Shown piece after piece: positions 7,447 through 14,601 of a stretch of DNA of 40,059 bases. Numbering within the stretch: the stretch's first letter is position 1; each line of letters begins with the position of its first letter. A program made the position numbers and the translations under genes. Under the pieces are notes generated by a model. It did not search any database. It saw nothing but the letters and a program-made list of their open reading frames with translations, and was not told the origin of the DNA. Source of the DNA: CAYNLK01 sp964398055 (GTDB lineage: Bacteria; Chloroflexota; Anaerolineae; 4572-78; J111); contig CAYNLK010000055.1 in NCBI GenBank assembly GCA_964398055.1, positions 1 to 40,059 of the forward strand, read 5' to 3'.

Positions 7447-8535
7447 ATGAACGATCAAAATGATAAAACTCCGTTGGTTACTTATGAGCGTGAGCGGGAG
7501 CTGTTTTTGAAGACGGCCGGCGGCGGCCAATCTCGCCACACCTCGTTGACTTATCGGAATGGCCTGGCCTATTTCCAGAGATATCTTGAAGAGAGCCAAG
7601 CCTGGACACCAAGCCAACCTATCGCCGAACTGCGCCCGGAGATGTTCCAGGAATTTCCGAGCTGGCTGCTCCAGCAAAGGTATCAACGATCTGAACGCTC
7701 TGCTCCTACCCCTCTGGCCGAGAGCAGCCGGGCTTTGTATTTGTTAGCGGTTAGTAGATTTTTGCGCTTTTTGGTTATACGAAAACAATTACCGCACTTT
7801 GATTATGCCGAATATGATCGAATCAAAGAGGAAATGTCACACGCGACGAACGTGAAAACCAGGCCAATTGCCCAGAAAATTCCCGCGGCCGAGATCGTCG
7901 CGGCCCTGGTTGAGGCGGCCAAAACACCGCCTCAGCTCACTGAGGAGCTACCTGCGGCGACGCATCACCGCCTATGGCTGGCCTGGCAGCGGAATCTGGC
8001 CATCATCCTGGCCTTGAAATCATCGGGGATGCGGGTGGGGGAGCTGGTCAAACTCAAACGGGCCGATCTGGACGAGGCTCGCCAGGGGGCCTGGGTCACC
8101 GGCAAGGGTCGCCAAACCCGCTTTGTAGCTTTTGACAATGAGGCCTGGGCAGCCATTCAGAGCTATCTAACCAGCCGGCAGGATGAGGCTCTACTGGTAA
8201 AAATAGCTCAACACCCGCTTTTTTGCCGCCACGACCGGGGCGCAAGCGCCGGCAGGCGGCTACCATTGACGACCCGCTCAGTCCAGCAGTTGTTCAAGCA
8301 GTTATCGACGCAAGCCGACCTGGCCCGGCGCTTTGATCTGTCGCCCCACTCGCTGCGCCATTACTTTGCCAACGGTCTGCTGGATTTTAGCGGCAACCTG
8401 GCCCTGGTTCAGGAGGCGTTGGGCCACCAGGATCCCAAGACAACTCGACGCTATACCAACATCAAGGTCGAGGAGATTGCGGCAGCCGTGCAGGCAATGA
8501 ACCGGGCCGGCAAGGATTCGATGACCAATCGATGA
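7447..8535 (+). CDS. Tyrosine recombinase/integrase (XerC/D-Cre-like fold)
   Basis: The 362-residue protein has an N-terminal SAM-like DNA-binding domain (about 14-118) and a C-terminal catalytic domain (about 145-350). All active-site residues are present: Arg196 in SGMRVGEL, Lys220 in the beta-turn GKGRQ, His301 and Arg304 in HSLRH, His327 in LGHQD, and Tyr336 in RRYTNI. It should cut and rejoin DNA through a 3'-phosphotyrosine bond. Directly upstream lies a perfect palindrome of recombination-site type (7399-7434), its likely target or operator. A weak match to one arm lies after the gene (8608-8622). There are no phage or cassette genes next to it. It could be a solitary integrase, a resolvase, or a promoter-inversion enzyme. 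Confidence 0.93.
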   Translation: MNDQNDKTPLVTYERERELFLKTAGGGQSRHTSLTYRNGLAYFQRYLEESQAWTPSQPIAELRPEMFQEFPSWLLQQRYQRSERSAPTPLAESSRALYLLAVSRFLRFLVIRKQLPHFDYAEYDRIKEEMSHATNVKTRPIAQKIPAAEIVAALVEAAKTPPQLTEELPAATHHRLWLAWQRNLAIILALKSSGMRVGELVKLKRADLDEARQGAWVTGKGRQTRFVAFDNEAWAAIQSYLTSRQDEALLVKIAQHPLFCRHDRGASAGRRLPLTTRSVQQLFKQLSTQADLARRFDLSPHSLRHYFANGLLDFSGNLALVQEALGHQDPKTTRRYTNIKVEEIAAAVQAMNRAGKDSMTNR

Positions 8536-8708
8536 AATCAAGTTGATCAAGCGATTCCTCTACTCTATTTGGATAGGGTGGGGAGGTATGTTTTTGTAGC
8601 TATCTGGCTATACGAAACAATTTGCGGATGATCCGGGCAAACAATGTCTCGATTTGCCATCTTACTAGACCAACAAATGGACCCTTCTGGATTCTCCGCC
8701 GTCAACTT

Positions 8709-8755
8709 GCACCCGTAACCTGCGACCTGTGACCTGTGACCTGCCACTTGCTGCC
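8709..8755. repeat. Heptameric tandem repeat array
   Basis: CCTGCGA-CCTGTGA-CCTGTGA-CCTGCCA-CTTGCTG units are the same heptad family as 2885-2970 in inverse orientation. The array ends 6 bp before the stop codon of the SDR gene, so again it sits at a gene 3' end. Confidence 0.6.
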
Positions 8756-8761
8756 TCCTCC

Positions 8762-9493
8762 TCACACCAGCGCCCGGCCCCCATCCACAAAATAGACCGC
8801 CCCGGTTACAAAATCCATCTCCGTTAAGAAGACCACCGTCCTGGCCACATCCTCCGGCCGGCCGACCCGTTTCAGCAGCGAGTTCTCCTCGGCCCAGCGT
8901 CGTTTTTCTGGGGTGGCATCGTCTGGCAGCAACACCGTACCGGGCGCAATGGCATTGACCCGGACGTGGGGAGCCAACTCCGCTGCCATCACCCGGGTCA
9001 GCGCCACCAGCCCGGCTTTGCTGGCTGCGTGGTGAGCATACTGGGGCCAGGTCTGGTAAGCCGACAAATCGGTGATGTTGATGATCACCCCGGATTTTTG
9101 ACGCAGCATCTGGGCCGCGGCCGCCTGAGCACATAGAAACGGCCCGGTCAGATTGATCGCCAGGGCTGCCTCCCACGCCTCATAACTGATCTCCAGAAAG
9201 GGCGACTTCAGCCAGACCGAGGCATTATTGACCAGCATATCGAGCCGGCCAAACTGCTCCACTACCTGGGCCACGCACTTTTTAGGCTGCTCTACCTGGC
9301 GCACGTCGAGCGGCAGCGCCAGCCCCTGCACCCCCTTCGCTTCAATTTCCGCCAGCGTCTCCCGCCAGGGTTCATCATCACTCAGGTAGGTAAAGGCGAC
9401 GTGGACTCCCTTCGCGGCCAGGGTCAGGGCGATCACCCGCCCTACCCGCATTGCCGCCCCGGTGATGAGGGTAACCTTATTCTTGATTTCCAT
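8762..9493 (-). CDS. SDR-family oxidoreductase, pteridine-reductase-like, with altered active site
   Basis: The 243-residue protein has the classical SDR Rossmann fold. The cofactor motif is TGAAMRVGR (11-19), the TGxxxRxG form seen in pteridine reductase/FolM-like members and suggestive of NADPH. NNAS (89-92) and the C-terminal DGG (237-239) are present. The catalytic lysine is Lys159 in ASKAG, but the residue four before it is His155 instead of Tyr; the nearest tyrosine is Tyr152. Asp142 and Ser144 occupy the region of the usual serine. It may be a divergent reductase or a non-classical SDR. It is a lone minus-strand gene followed by a heptad array. Confidence 0.87.
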   Translation of the reverse strand: MEIKNKVTLITGAAMRVGRVIALTLAAKGVHVAFTYLSDDEPWRETLAEIEAKGVQGLALPLDVRQVEQPKKCVAQVVEQFGRLDMLVNNASVWLKSPFLEISYEAWEAALAINLTGPFLCAQAAAAQMLRQKSGVIINITDLSAYQTWPQYAHHAASKAGLVALTRVMAAELAPHVRVNAIAPGTVLLPDDATPEKRRWAEENSLLKRVGRPEDVARTVVFLTEMDFVTGAVYFVDGGRALV

Positions 9494-9677
9494 GATCGAG
9501 TCTCATTATTGTTTAACTACTCCACCCGGTGATGTTGGAGAATGATGTTACCTGCGGCCAAATCATCATAAGTTGGCGCCCCAGTGCTCCATTTGCCGAA
9601 GATAGGATGCGTTGCGTTACAGGCAGAAACCAAGATCATAACCAATACCAACACGCCAATTTGGCTGAGGTATAATT

Positions 9678-9745
9678 TTGTAGGGGCGAATGGCATTCGC
9701 CCGGTTATGGTGGCTTAATAGGGCGTTCGCCGAACGCCCCTACAA
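9678..9745. repeat. Pair of small hairpins inside an outer inverted repeat (BIME/MITE-like)
   Basis: Hairpin 1 is GGGCGAAT-GGC-ATTCGCCC (9684-9702) and hairpin 2 is GGGCGTTC-GCC-GAACGCCC (9721-9739). Both have 8-bp arms and 3-nt loops. They are enclosed by TTGTAGGGGCG (9678-9688) and its complement CGCCCCTACAA (9735-9745), so the whole unit is symmetrical around an 18-bp centre. It sits just after the stop of the UTRA remnant. Confidence 0.7.
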
Positions 9746-9751
9746 CTCACG

Positions 9752-10212
9752 CTACATTCTTTTTCGTAGTACCGAGAAGCGAATAAATTGATCTTTATAG
9801 TAAGCCCGAGTGAAAATAACCGGACTACCATCCTCGTTATAGCCTACTTCATCAATGCGCAATAATGGTTGTCCCGGCTCCATGTTGAGCAAGGTGGCCA
9901 ATTCTTCACTGGCGACCGCCGGGATGATTTCGGCCAGGTTCTGAATAGTTGACTGTCCACAACGCTGCTTCATAAAATCGAAGATGGGCTGTTGAAGTTC
10001 AGATTCAGCGTAGGTTTGGATAATGAGATAGTGGGGAATGAAATCCAGACAATAAATGGCGGGTTGGCTGTTAGCCACGAATAATTTACGCACAACCAGG
10101 GCTTGGGTGCCTGGTTCAACATCTAGTTGTACGGCTATTTCTTCGACCAGGTGAGGGTTTCAAAGGAAATCAGTTGGATGCTGGGTTCAAAACCAGCAAT
10201 ATAGTAAACGCT
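9752..10212 (-). pseudogene. Remnant of a GntR/HutC-family regulator (UTRA domain only, frameshifted)
   Basis: Residues encoded from 10093 down to 9752 (113 codons) form the C-terminal two thirds of a UTRA effector-binding domain, ending in the typical EVGYNEDGSPVIFTRAYYKDQFIRF segment. The same domain continues upstream: EEIAVQLDVEPGTQALVVRK is readable in the same frame up to a TGA near 10168. The earlier part, VYYIAGFEPSIQLISFETLT, is in another frame up to a TAG at 10213-10215. The N-terminal winged-helix DNA-binding domain is missing. With one frameshift and a lost N-terminus it is most likely a dead gene. An alternative is a 113-residue free UTRA protein starting at 10093, but no clear ribosome site supports it. 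Confidence 0.72.
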
Positions 10213-10215
10213 CTA

Positions 10216-10600
10216 AATTTGGCATTTGTCTAACAAATTTGAGTTTATATTATAGCGATTAATCAATCAAGTGACAAATATCACTTATCAGCCTGTTCCC
10301 TGCCAACATCCCCTGGGATCTGGGCTGGGGCTGCAGCAGGTGCAGGACTTGCGCCGGGCCGCGATCAAAGCTATCATCATGGCCGGCTAGACCGGCGGCC
10401 TCGGTTTCTACCTGGGCAGACGTTTGTGCTGGCATGGGGCAGCGAGTCGCTCAAAGCGCCGCCGCCCTGGGGCAAGGCCGCTCGGGGTTGATCCGGGCTG
10501 GGATCACAACCGCTCACCCTGACTTTTGATAGGTGTTTGCCACGCCGGAATCGTGTTATATTTAAGGTAGGATCAGCCAATAACCAGAGAGGGTAGCCCC
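10216..10600. other. Non-coding gap of 385 bp
   Basis: The AT-rich left part (10216-10300) is followed by a GC-rich part (10310-10520). No convincing gene was found. A plus-strand stretch around 10322-10390 reads like coding sequence (LRRAAIKAIIMAG) up to a TAG at 10388-10390 and could be a gene scrap, but I cannot assign it. GAGAGGG (10587-10593) is a possible ribosome site for the next gene. Confidence 0.4.
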
Positions 10601-13186
10601 ATGAACGATCATCATTCTGCCGAAACGCCGGAAACCGGCCCCGAGCCAAAACCGGATGATTTGTTGCACGACCTGCTCAGCGAGTCAGAGAACATTCGCC
10701 TGACCGCGGTGCAGGCTTTAAGCCGGCTAACGCCAGCAACCGAGTTGATCTTGCGCAGCCTGGAAAAAACCGCGGCGCACGATCCAAGCCGGGTGGTACA
10801 GCAGACTGCGCTGGCGGCGCTCACCGCCTCAGCCTACCGCGATCTGCAGCGCCAGACCAGCCGCCTATCGGCCTCAGCCCGGCAAACCATTCTGTCCGAA
10901 CTTGAACGGTGGCAGGCCGATGGCTTGCTGACGTCGCCCCTGGCCGAGGTGCTGCGGCAGCGTTACGTATTTGACCCGCCCGAGATCGCCAAAGCTGCCT
11001 CACCCGGTGAGGCCAAACCGGCTCCGTCGCTGTCTGAGGTGCTGCTGAGTGAAACCACCATCAAGGTTGCGCTGTATCTGGGGGCGTTTTTTGTATTGGC
11101 CGCGGCGGCAATTCTGGCCGCCGCGATCGAAGAGCTGCGCCTGCCCCTGCTGGGTGCGGCCACATTGGGGTTTCTGGCCGCCGCGCTGCTCCTGAAACGG
11201 CGGTTACCCCAGGCCAGTTTTGTACTATTTGTGGTTTTTTCGCTGTTGCTGCCCATCGACGCCGCTGTTTTACTCGACCAATTCGAGGTCAGCCGGTCAA
11301 CCGCCCAACTCTACTGGATTGGCGTCACCTCAGTAATGGGTCTGGTCTGTCTGGGCGGCGCAATCCTTTATACCTCACGCTTTTTTAGCGTGCTGACGTG
11401 GGGCGCCGGCAGCGCCGCCGCTCTGCAAATTGGGCGCTGGTTCAACCTGACCGTTCACCTGGAGCTGTTTCTGCTTGAGCTGGCAACCCTGGTGGGGTTG
11501 GTTGGGGTGGCCCTGCTGCAACGCTGGCAGGATCGGGCTTTCTCGCGACCGTTGCTCTGGTTGAGCCAAATCCAGCAGTTTGGCCTGTTGGGCATATCGG
11601 CGGTCCTGGTTCTGCTGGCGTTGGTCGATGAGCCGTTGCCGGCGGCCGGCTGGTGGCTAGTGATTGGCGCCACCTGGCTGCTGGGAACAATGTTTTATGT
11701 GGCCAGCCACCGGCTCACCAGCTTGGCGTTGTTTCCGTGGCTGGCGCTGGCCGCCGCGCTGCCGGCGCCCTTGTTGTGGCTGCAACTTGGGTCGCCCTCT
11801 ATCCTGGTTGTGGCTGCGGTTATGTGCGGCTGGGGCGTGCTTTTAGCTATTGCGGGGGAAGTACCGGCCCGATTATCCAAAGAGCGTGTGCAAGCCTACG
11901 CGCGCCCGCTGAGGATGGGCGGGCTGGCAATGCTGGCCCTGGCCCCGCTGCTAGGCTTGTTCGACCGGGTGGCGGTTAGCCCGGGCTGTCTGCTGGCGGC
12001 GGCGGGGGTGTACCTGATCTTAACTCTCTATCGGCCCCGTTGGTGGAGTTGGAGCAGCGCCCTACTAGCCGGCTCGCTGGCCTATTTGGCCCTCTTTTTC
12101 CTGCCTTCCGTGCAGCCCTATGGCTTCTATCCGGGCTTTATCCTGTTGTGGCCTGCCCTGGCGCTGCTGACTATACAGTTGGTAGCCCGGCGGGGATTTC
12201 GGGCTGACCTCCGCTGGCATCTCCCCCCGCTGGTGCTGGGGGGAGGGATTGGGCTGATGACCGGGTTGGTCCTGTTGGCGACCGGCCTGAGCGACGAACC
12301 GGGCCGGGCGGCCATTGGGTTTGTCATTGTTAGCGGCTATACGGCCCTCTTTGCCCTGGCCGACCGAAGGCCCAGCCTGGGGTATGGGGCGACCGGCAGC
12401 CTGGCGCTGGCCGTGGCCTTTGGGCTAATTTATACTGACCAAGACAGATGGATTATGCCGTTGATCCTGCTGGCCCTGGGATATGTCGGGGCCGGTTTTG
12501 GGTTGACCCGGTTCCGCCGGTTCGACCGGTGGGCCACGATGCTGCGCTGGAGCGGGCTAATGCTGGGAGCGTTGGTTTCGCTCACGGCCCCGTTTCAGGG
12601 CGGCGCTGCGGCCGTGATTGGCCCGGCCGTTGCGGCCACCTTCTTTGCGTTGGAGGCCTGGTACCGGCGCAACATCTGGCTGGGCTTTCCGGCCACTCTG
12701 CTCTACCTGGGGGCCTATTTCATCTTGTTACTTGAGCTGGAAATCACCCAACCGCAGATCTATTCAATTGGGGCGGCGCTGCTGGGCTTCATTATGCATT
12801 ACCTATTGGGACGCACCGGCAACCCCGTGGCTGCCTTTATGACCGGCCTGATCTCGCAACTGATCTTGCTGAGCACCACCTACATCCAGATGGTAGCCAC
12901 CGGCCGCTTTCTCTTTTTCCTGGTGCTGTTTGCCCAAGCGCTGGTCGTGTTGACCTACGGCCTGGTGGTGCGCTCCCGTAGTCTGGTTGGAGCACCGCTG
13001 GTATTTGTGGTGCTCGGCGTGATTACCGTGACACTTACCGCCCTGTCTGGCCTGCCGGCGCTGCTGCTGGTGGGCTGCACTGGCTTCTTGTTATTGCTGC
13101 TCGGCATTGCGGCCTTGCTGCAACGTGAGCGGCTGCTGTCCGTCTCCAACCGGCTCAGCAGCCGGTTGACGGGCTGGCAGGCTTAA
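10601..13186 (+). CDS. Large membrane protein with HEAT-like N-terminal segment, unknown function
   Basis: This 861-residue protein is not a family I can name. Residues about 20-130 are soluble and helical, with HEAT-like repeats (SENIRLTAVQALSRL, DPSRVVQQTALAALTA), then a low-complexity Ala/Pro segment. From about residue 150 to the end it is almost entirely hydrophobic, enough for roughly twenty transmembrane helices with short polar loops. There are no visible catalytic motifs. It has some look of DUF2157-type predicted membrane proteins, which is a weak guess. It stands alone between a degraded region and a convergent amidohydrolase. ATG at 10601 is preceded by a GAGAGGG site 7 nt away. 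Confidence 0.8.
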   Translation: MNDHHSAETPETGPEPKPDDLLHDLLSESENIRLTAVQALSRLTPATELILRSLEKTAAHDPSRVVQQTALAALTASAYRDLQRQTSRLSASARQTILSELERWQADGLLTSPLAEVLRQRYVFDPPEIAKAASPGEAKPAPSLSEVLLSETTIKVALYLGAFFVLAAAAILAAAIEELRLPLLGAATLGFLAAALLLKRRLPQASFVLFVVFSLLLPIDAAVLLDQFEVSRSTAQLYWIGVTSVMGLVCLGGAILYTSRFFSVLTWGAGSAAALQIGRWFNLTVHLELFLLELATLVGLVGVALLQRWQDRAFSRPLLWLSQIQQFGLLGISAVLVLLALVDEPLPAAGWWLVIGATWLLGTMFYVASHRLTSLALFPWLALAAALPAPLLWLQLGSPSILVVAAVMCGWGVLLAIAGEVPARLSKERVQAYARPLRMGGLAMLALAPLLGLFDRVAVSPGCLLAAAGVYLILTLYRPRWWSWSSALLAGSLAYLALFFLPSVQPYGFYPGFILLWPALALLTIQLVARRGFRADLRWHLPPLVLGGGIGLMTGLVLLATGLSDEPGRAAIGFVIVSGYTALFALADRRPSLGYGATGSLALAVAFGLIYTDQDRWIMPLILLALGYVGAGFGLTRFRRFDRWATMLRWSGLMLGALVSLTAPFQGGAAAVIGPAVAATFFALEAWYRRNIWLGFPATLLYLGAYFILLLELEITQPQIYSIGAALLGFIMHYLLGRTGNPVAAFMTGLISQLILLSTTYIQMVATGRFLFFLVLFAQALVVLTYGLVVRSRSLVGAPLVFVVLGVITVTLTALSGLPALLLVGCTGFLLLLLGIAALLQRERLLSVSNRLSSRLTGWQA

Positions 13187-13237
13187 TAAGAGCGTGTTTC
13201 TTAAACCTCATTCCAAAGAGCGAAGCGCCCTAGCAGC

Positions 13238-14581
13238 CTAATTACCTACCCCCGCCCGTTTCAACAAGCGCTGCGCCGCCGCTCGACACTCGGCCAACAG
13301 GGCTTCTTCATCCACCACCGTCACCTGGCCACGTTCCAGCAGTACCCGCCCGTCGACGATGACGGTCTGCACATCAGGGCCAACTGCATTGTAAACCAGC
13401 GCGCTGGCCGGTTGATACACCGGCATACTGCGCACGTTGTTCAGATTGACCAGGGTCAGGTCAGCTCTGGCCTCAGTCGCCAGCCGGCCGATATCAGTTC
13501 GACCTAGCAGCCTGGCCCCGGCCGTGGTCACCATGCGTAACGCCGCCGGAGGCAGGATCGCCGTCGCCTGGCCGCTGCTTACTTTGGCCAGCAACACGGC
13601 GATCTTCAGCGTCTCCAGCAGGTCCTGGGAGTTGTGCGAGGCGGAACCGTCCGTACCCAGCGCCACCGGGATGCCCCGGGCCAGCATCTGGCTCACCGGC
13701 GCGGCCCCCGACGCCAGGTACATATTGCTGACCGGGCAGTGGACCACCGTCGCGCCGCGGCGGGCAATCATGTCGATCTCCCGCTCAGCCACGTGCACGC
13801 AGTGGACCAGTTGGAAGTCCGGCCCCAGCACTCCCAGCCGTTCCAGCCACTCGATGTGGCCCAGCCCGTTGCGCCGCCGCATCAGCTCGATCTCATCGGC
13901 GGCCTCGGCCACGTGAATATGGGTCGGCACGCCCCACTCCCGAGCCAGGGCCGCCGTTCGCTGCATCAGCTCGTCGGAACAGCGCCACGGCACCATCGGC
14001 CCAAAACTCACCGTGATCCGCCCCTGCGCCCGGTGCTGCCAGCTTTTGTACAGCCGGGTCATCTCGGCGATGATCGTCTCCGCCGGTTCGGCCGCCTCGC
14101 CCAGGTCCACCCAGCCGCGGGCCAGCCGCAACCGCAACCCCACTATCTCGGCGGCTTCAAAGGTAGCGTCAACGTGGGCCGGCGAGGTGGTAATTTTGTG
14201 GTGCTGCACCAGCCCGGTCACCCCGCAGCGCAGATTTTCCACCAGCCCCAACAGGCTGGCCAGGTGAACGTCTTCGGGCGTCATTGCCGCCTGCAGCGGC
14301 CACATCACCTTTTTGAGCCACTCGATCAGGCTTTTGTCATCGCCCAGGCCGCGCATAAAGCTCTGGGACAGGTGGGTGTGGCCGTTGATCAGACCCGGCA
14401 GCACCGCCATGTGGCTGGCGTCGATGACCCGGCCGGTGCGGTGCGCCAGCTCATCCGGTGGCGCACCCGCCCCAACACCCTGAATGTGACTTCCCTCGAT
14501 CCAGACCCAGCCAGGCGCATAGACCGTATCTTGCTCATCCATCGTCAGGACGTAGCCATTTTCGATCAGGAGGGTGGTCAT
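13238..14581 (-). CDS. Amidohydrolase-family deaminase/hydrolase (SsnA/MtaD/8-oxoguanine deaminase group)
   Basis: The 447-residue protein is a metal-dependent amidohydrolase of the cytosine-deaminase-like branch. Motifs: PGLINGHTH with His68 and His70, HIHVAEAADE with His223 and Glu226, HCVHVAE with His260/His263, and ALGTDGSAS with Asp311. These place one divalent metal in a TIM barrel, with N- and C-terminal beta-sandwich parts (PADLTLVNL, VQTVIVDGRVLLERGQ). Family members deaminate purines, methylthioadenosine/SAH, 8-oxoguanine or triazines; the exact substrate cannot be chosen here. It lies 20 bp before the stop side of the TPR gene on the same strand, so the two may be co-transcribed. 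It is convergent with the membrane protein at 10601-13186. Confidence 0.92.
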   Translation of the reverse strand: MTTLLIENGYVLTMDEQDTVYAPGWVWIEGSHIQGVGAGAPPDELAHRTGRVIDASHMAVLPGLINGHTHLSQSFMRGLGDDKSLIEWLKKVMWPLQAAMTPEDVHLASLLGLVENLRCGVTGLVQHHKITTSPAHVDATFEAAEIVGLRLRLARGWVDLGEAAEPAETIIAEMTRLYKSWQHRAQGRITVSFGPMVPWRCSDELMQRTAALAREWGVPTHIHVAEAADEIELMRRRNGLGHIEWLERLGVLGPDFQLVHCVHVAEREIDMIARRGATVVHCPVSNMYLASGAAPVSQMLARGIPVALGTDGSASHNSQDLLETLKIAVLLAKVSSGQATAILPPAALRMVTTAGARLLGRTDIGRLATEARADLTLVNLNNVRSMPVYQPASALVYNAVGPDVQTVIVDGRVLLERGQVTVVDEEALLAECRAAAQRLLKRAGVGN

Positions 14582-14601
14582 AGCAGTTCTTGGGTTCGCG
14601 A

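Noticed and set aside
10322..10390. Short plus-strand coding-like stretch before the large membrane gene
   Set aside because: It is stopped by TAG and has no start or recognisable family; too short to call a gene or a pseudogene.
13148..13167. AACCGGCT-CAGC-AGCCGGTT hairpin as terminator
   Set aside because: It lies inside the membrane-protein coding region and has no T-run; such GC-rich palindromes are expected by chance with this codon use.
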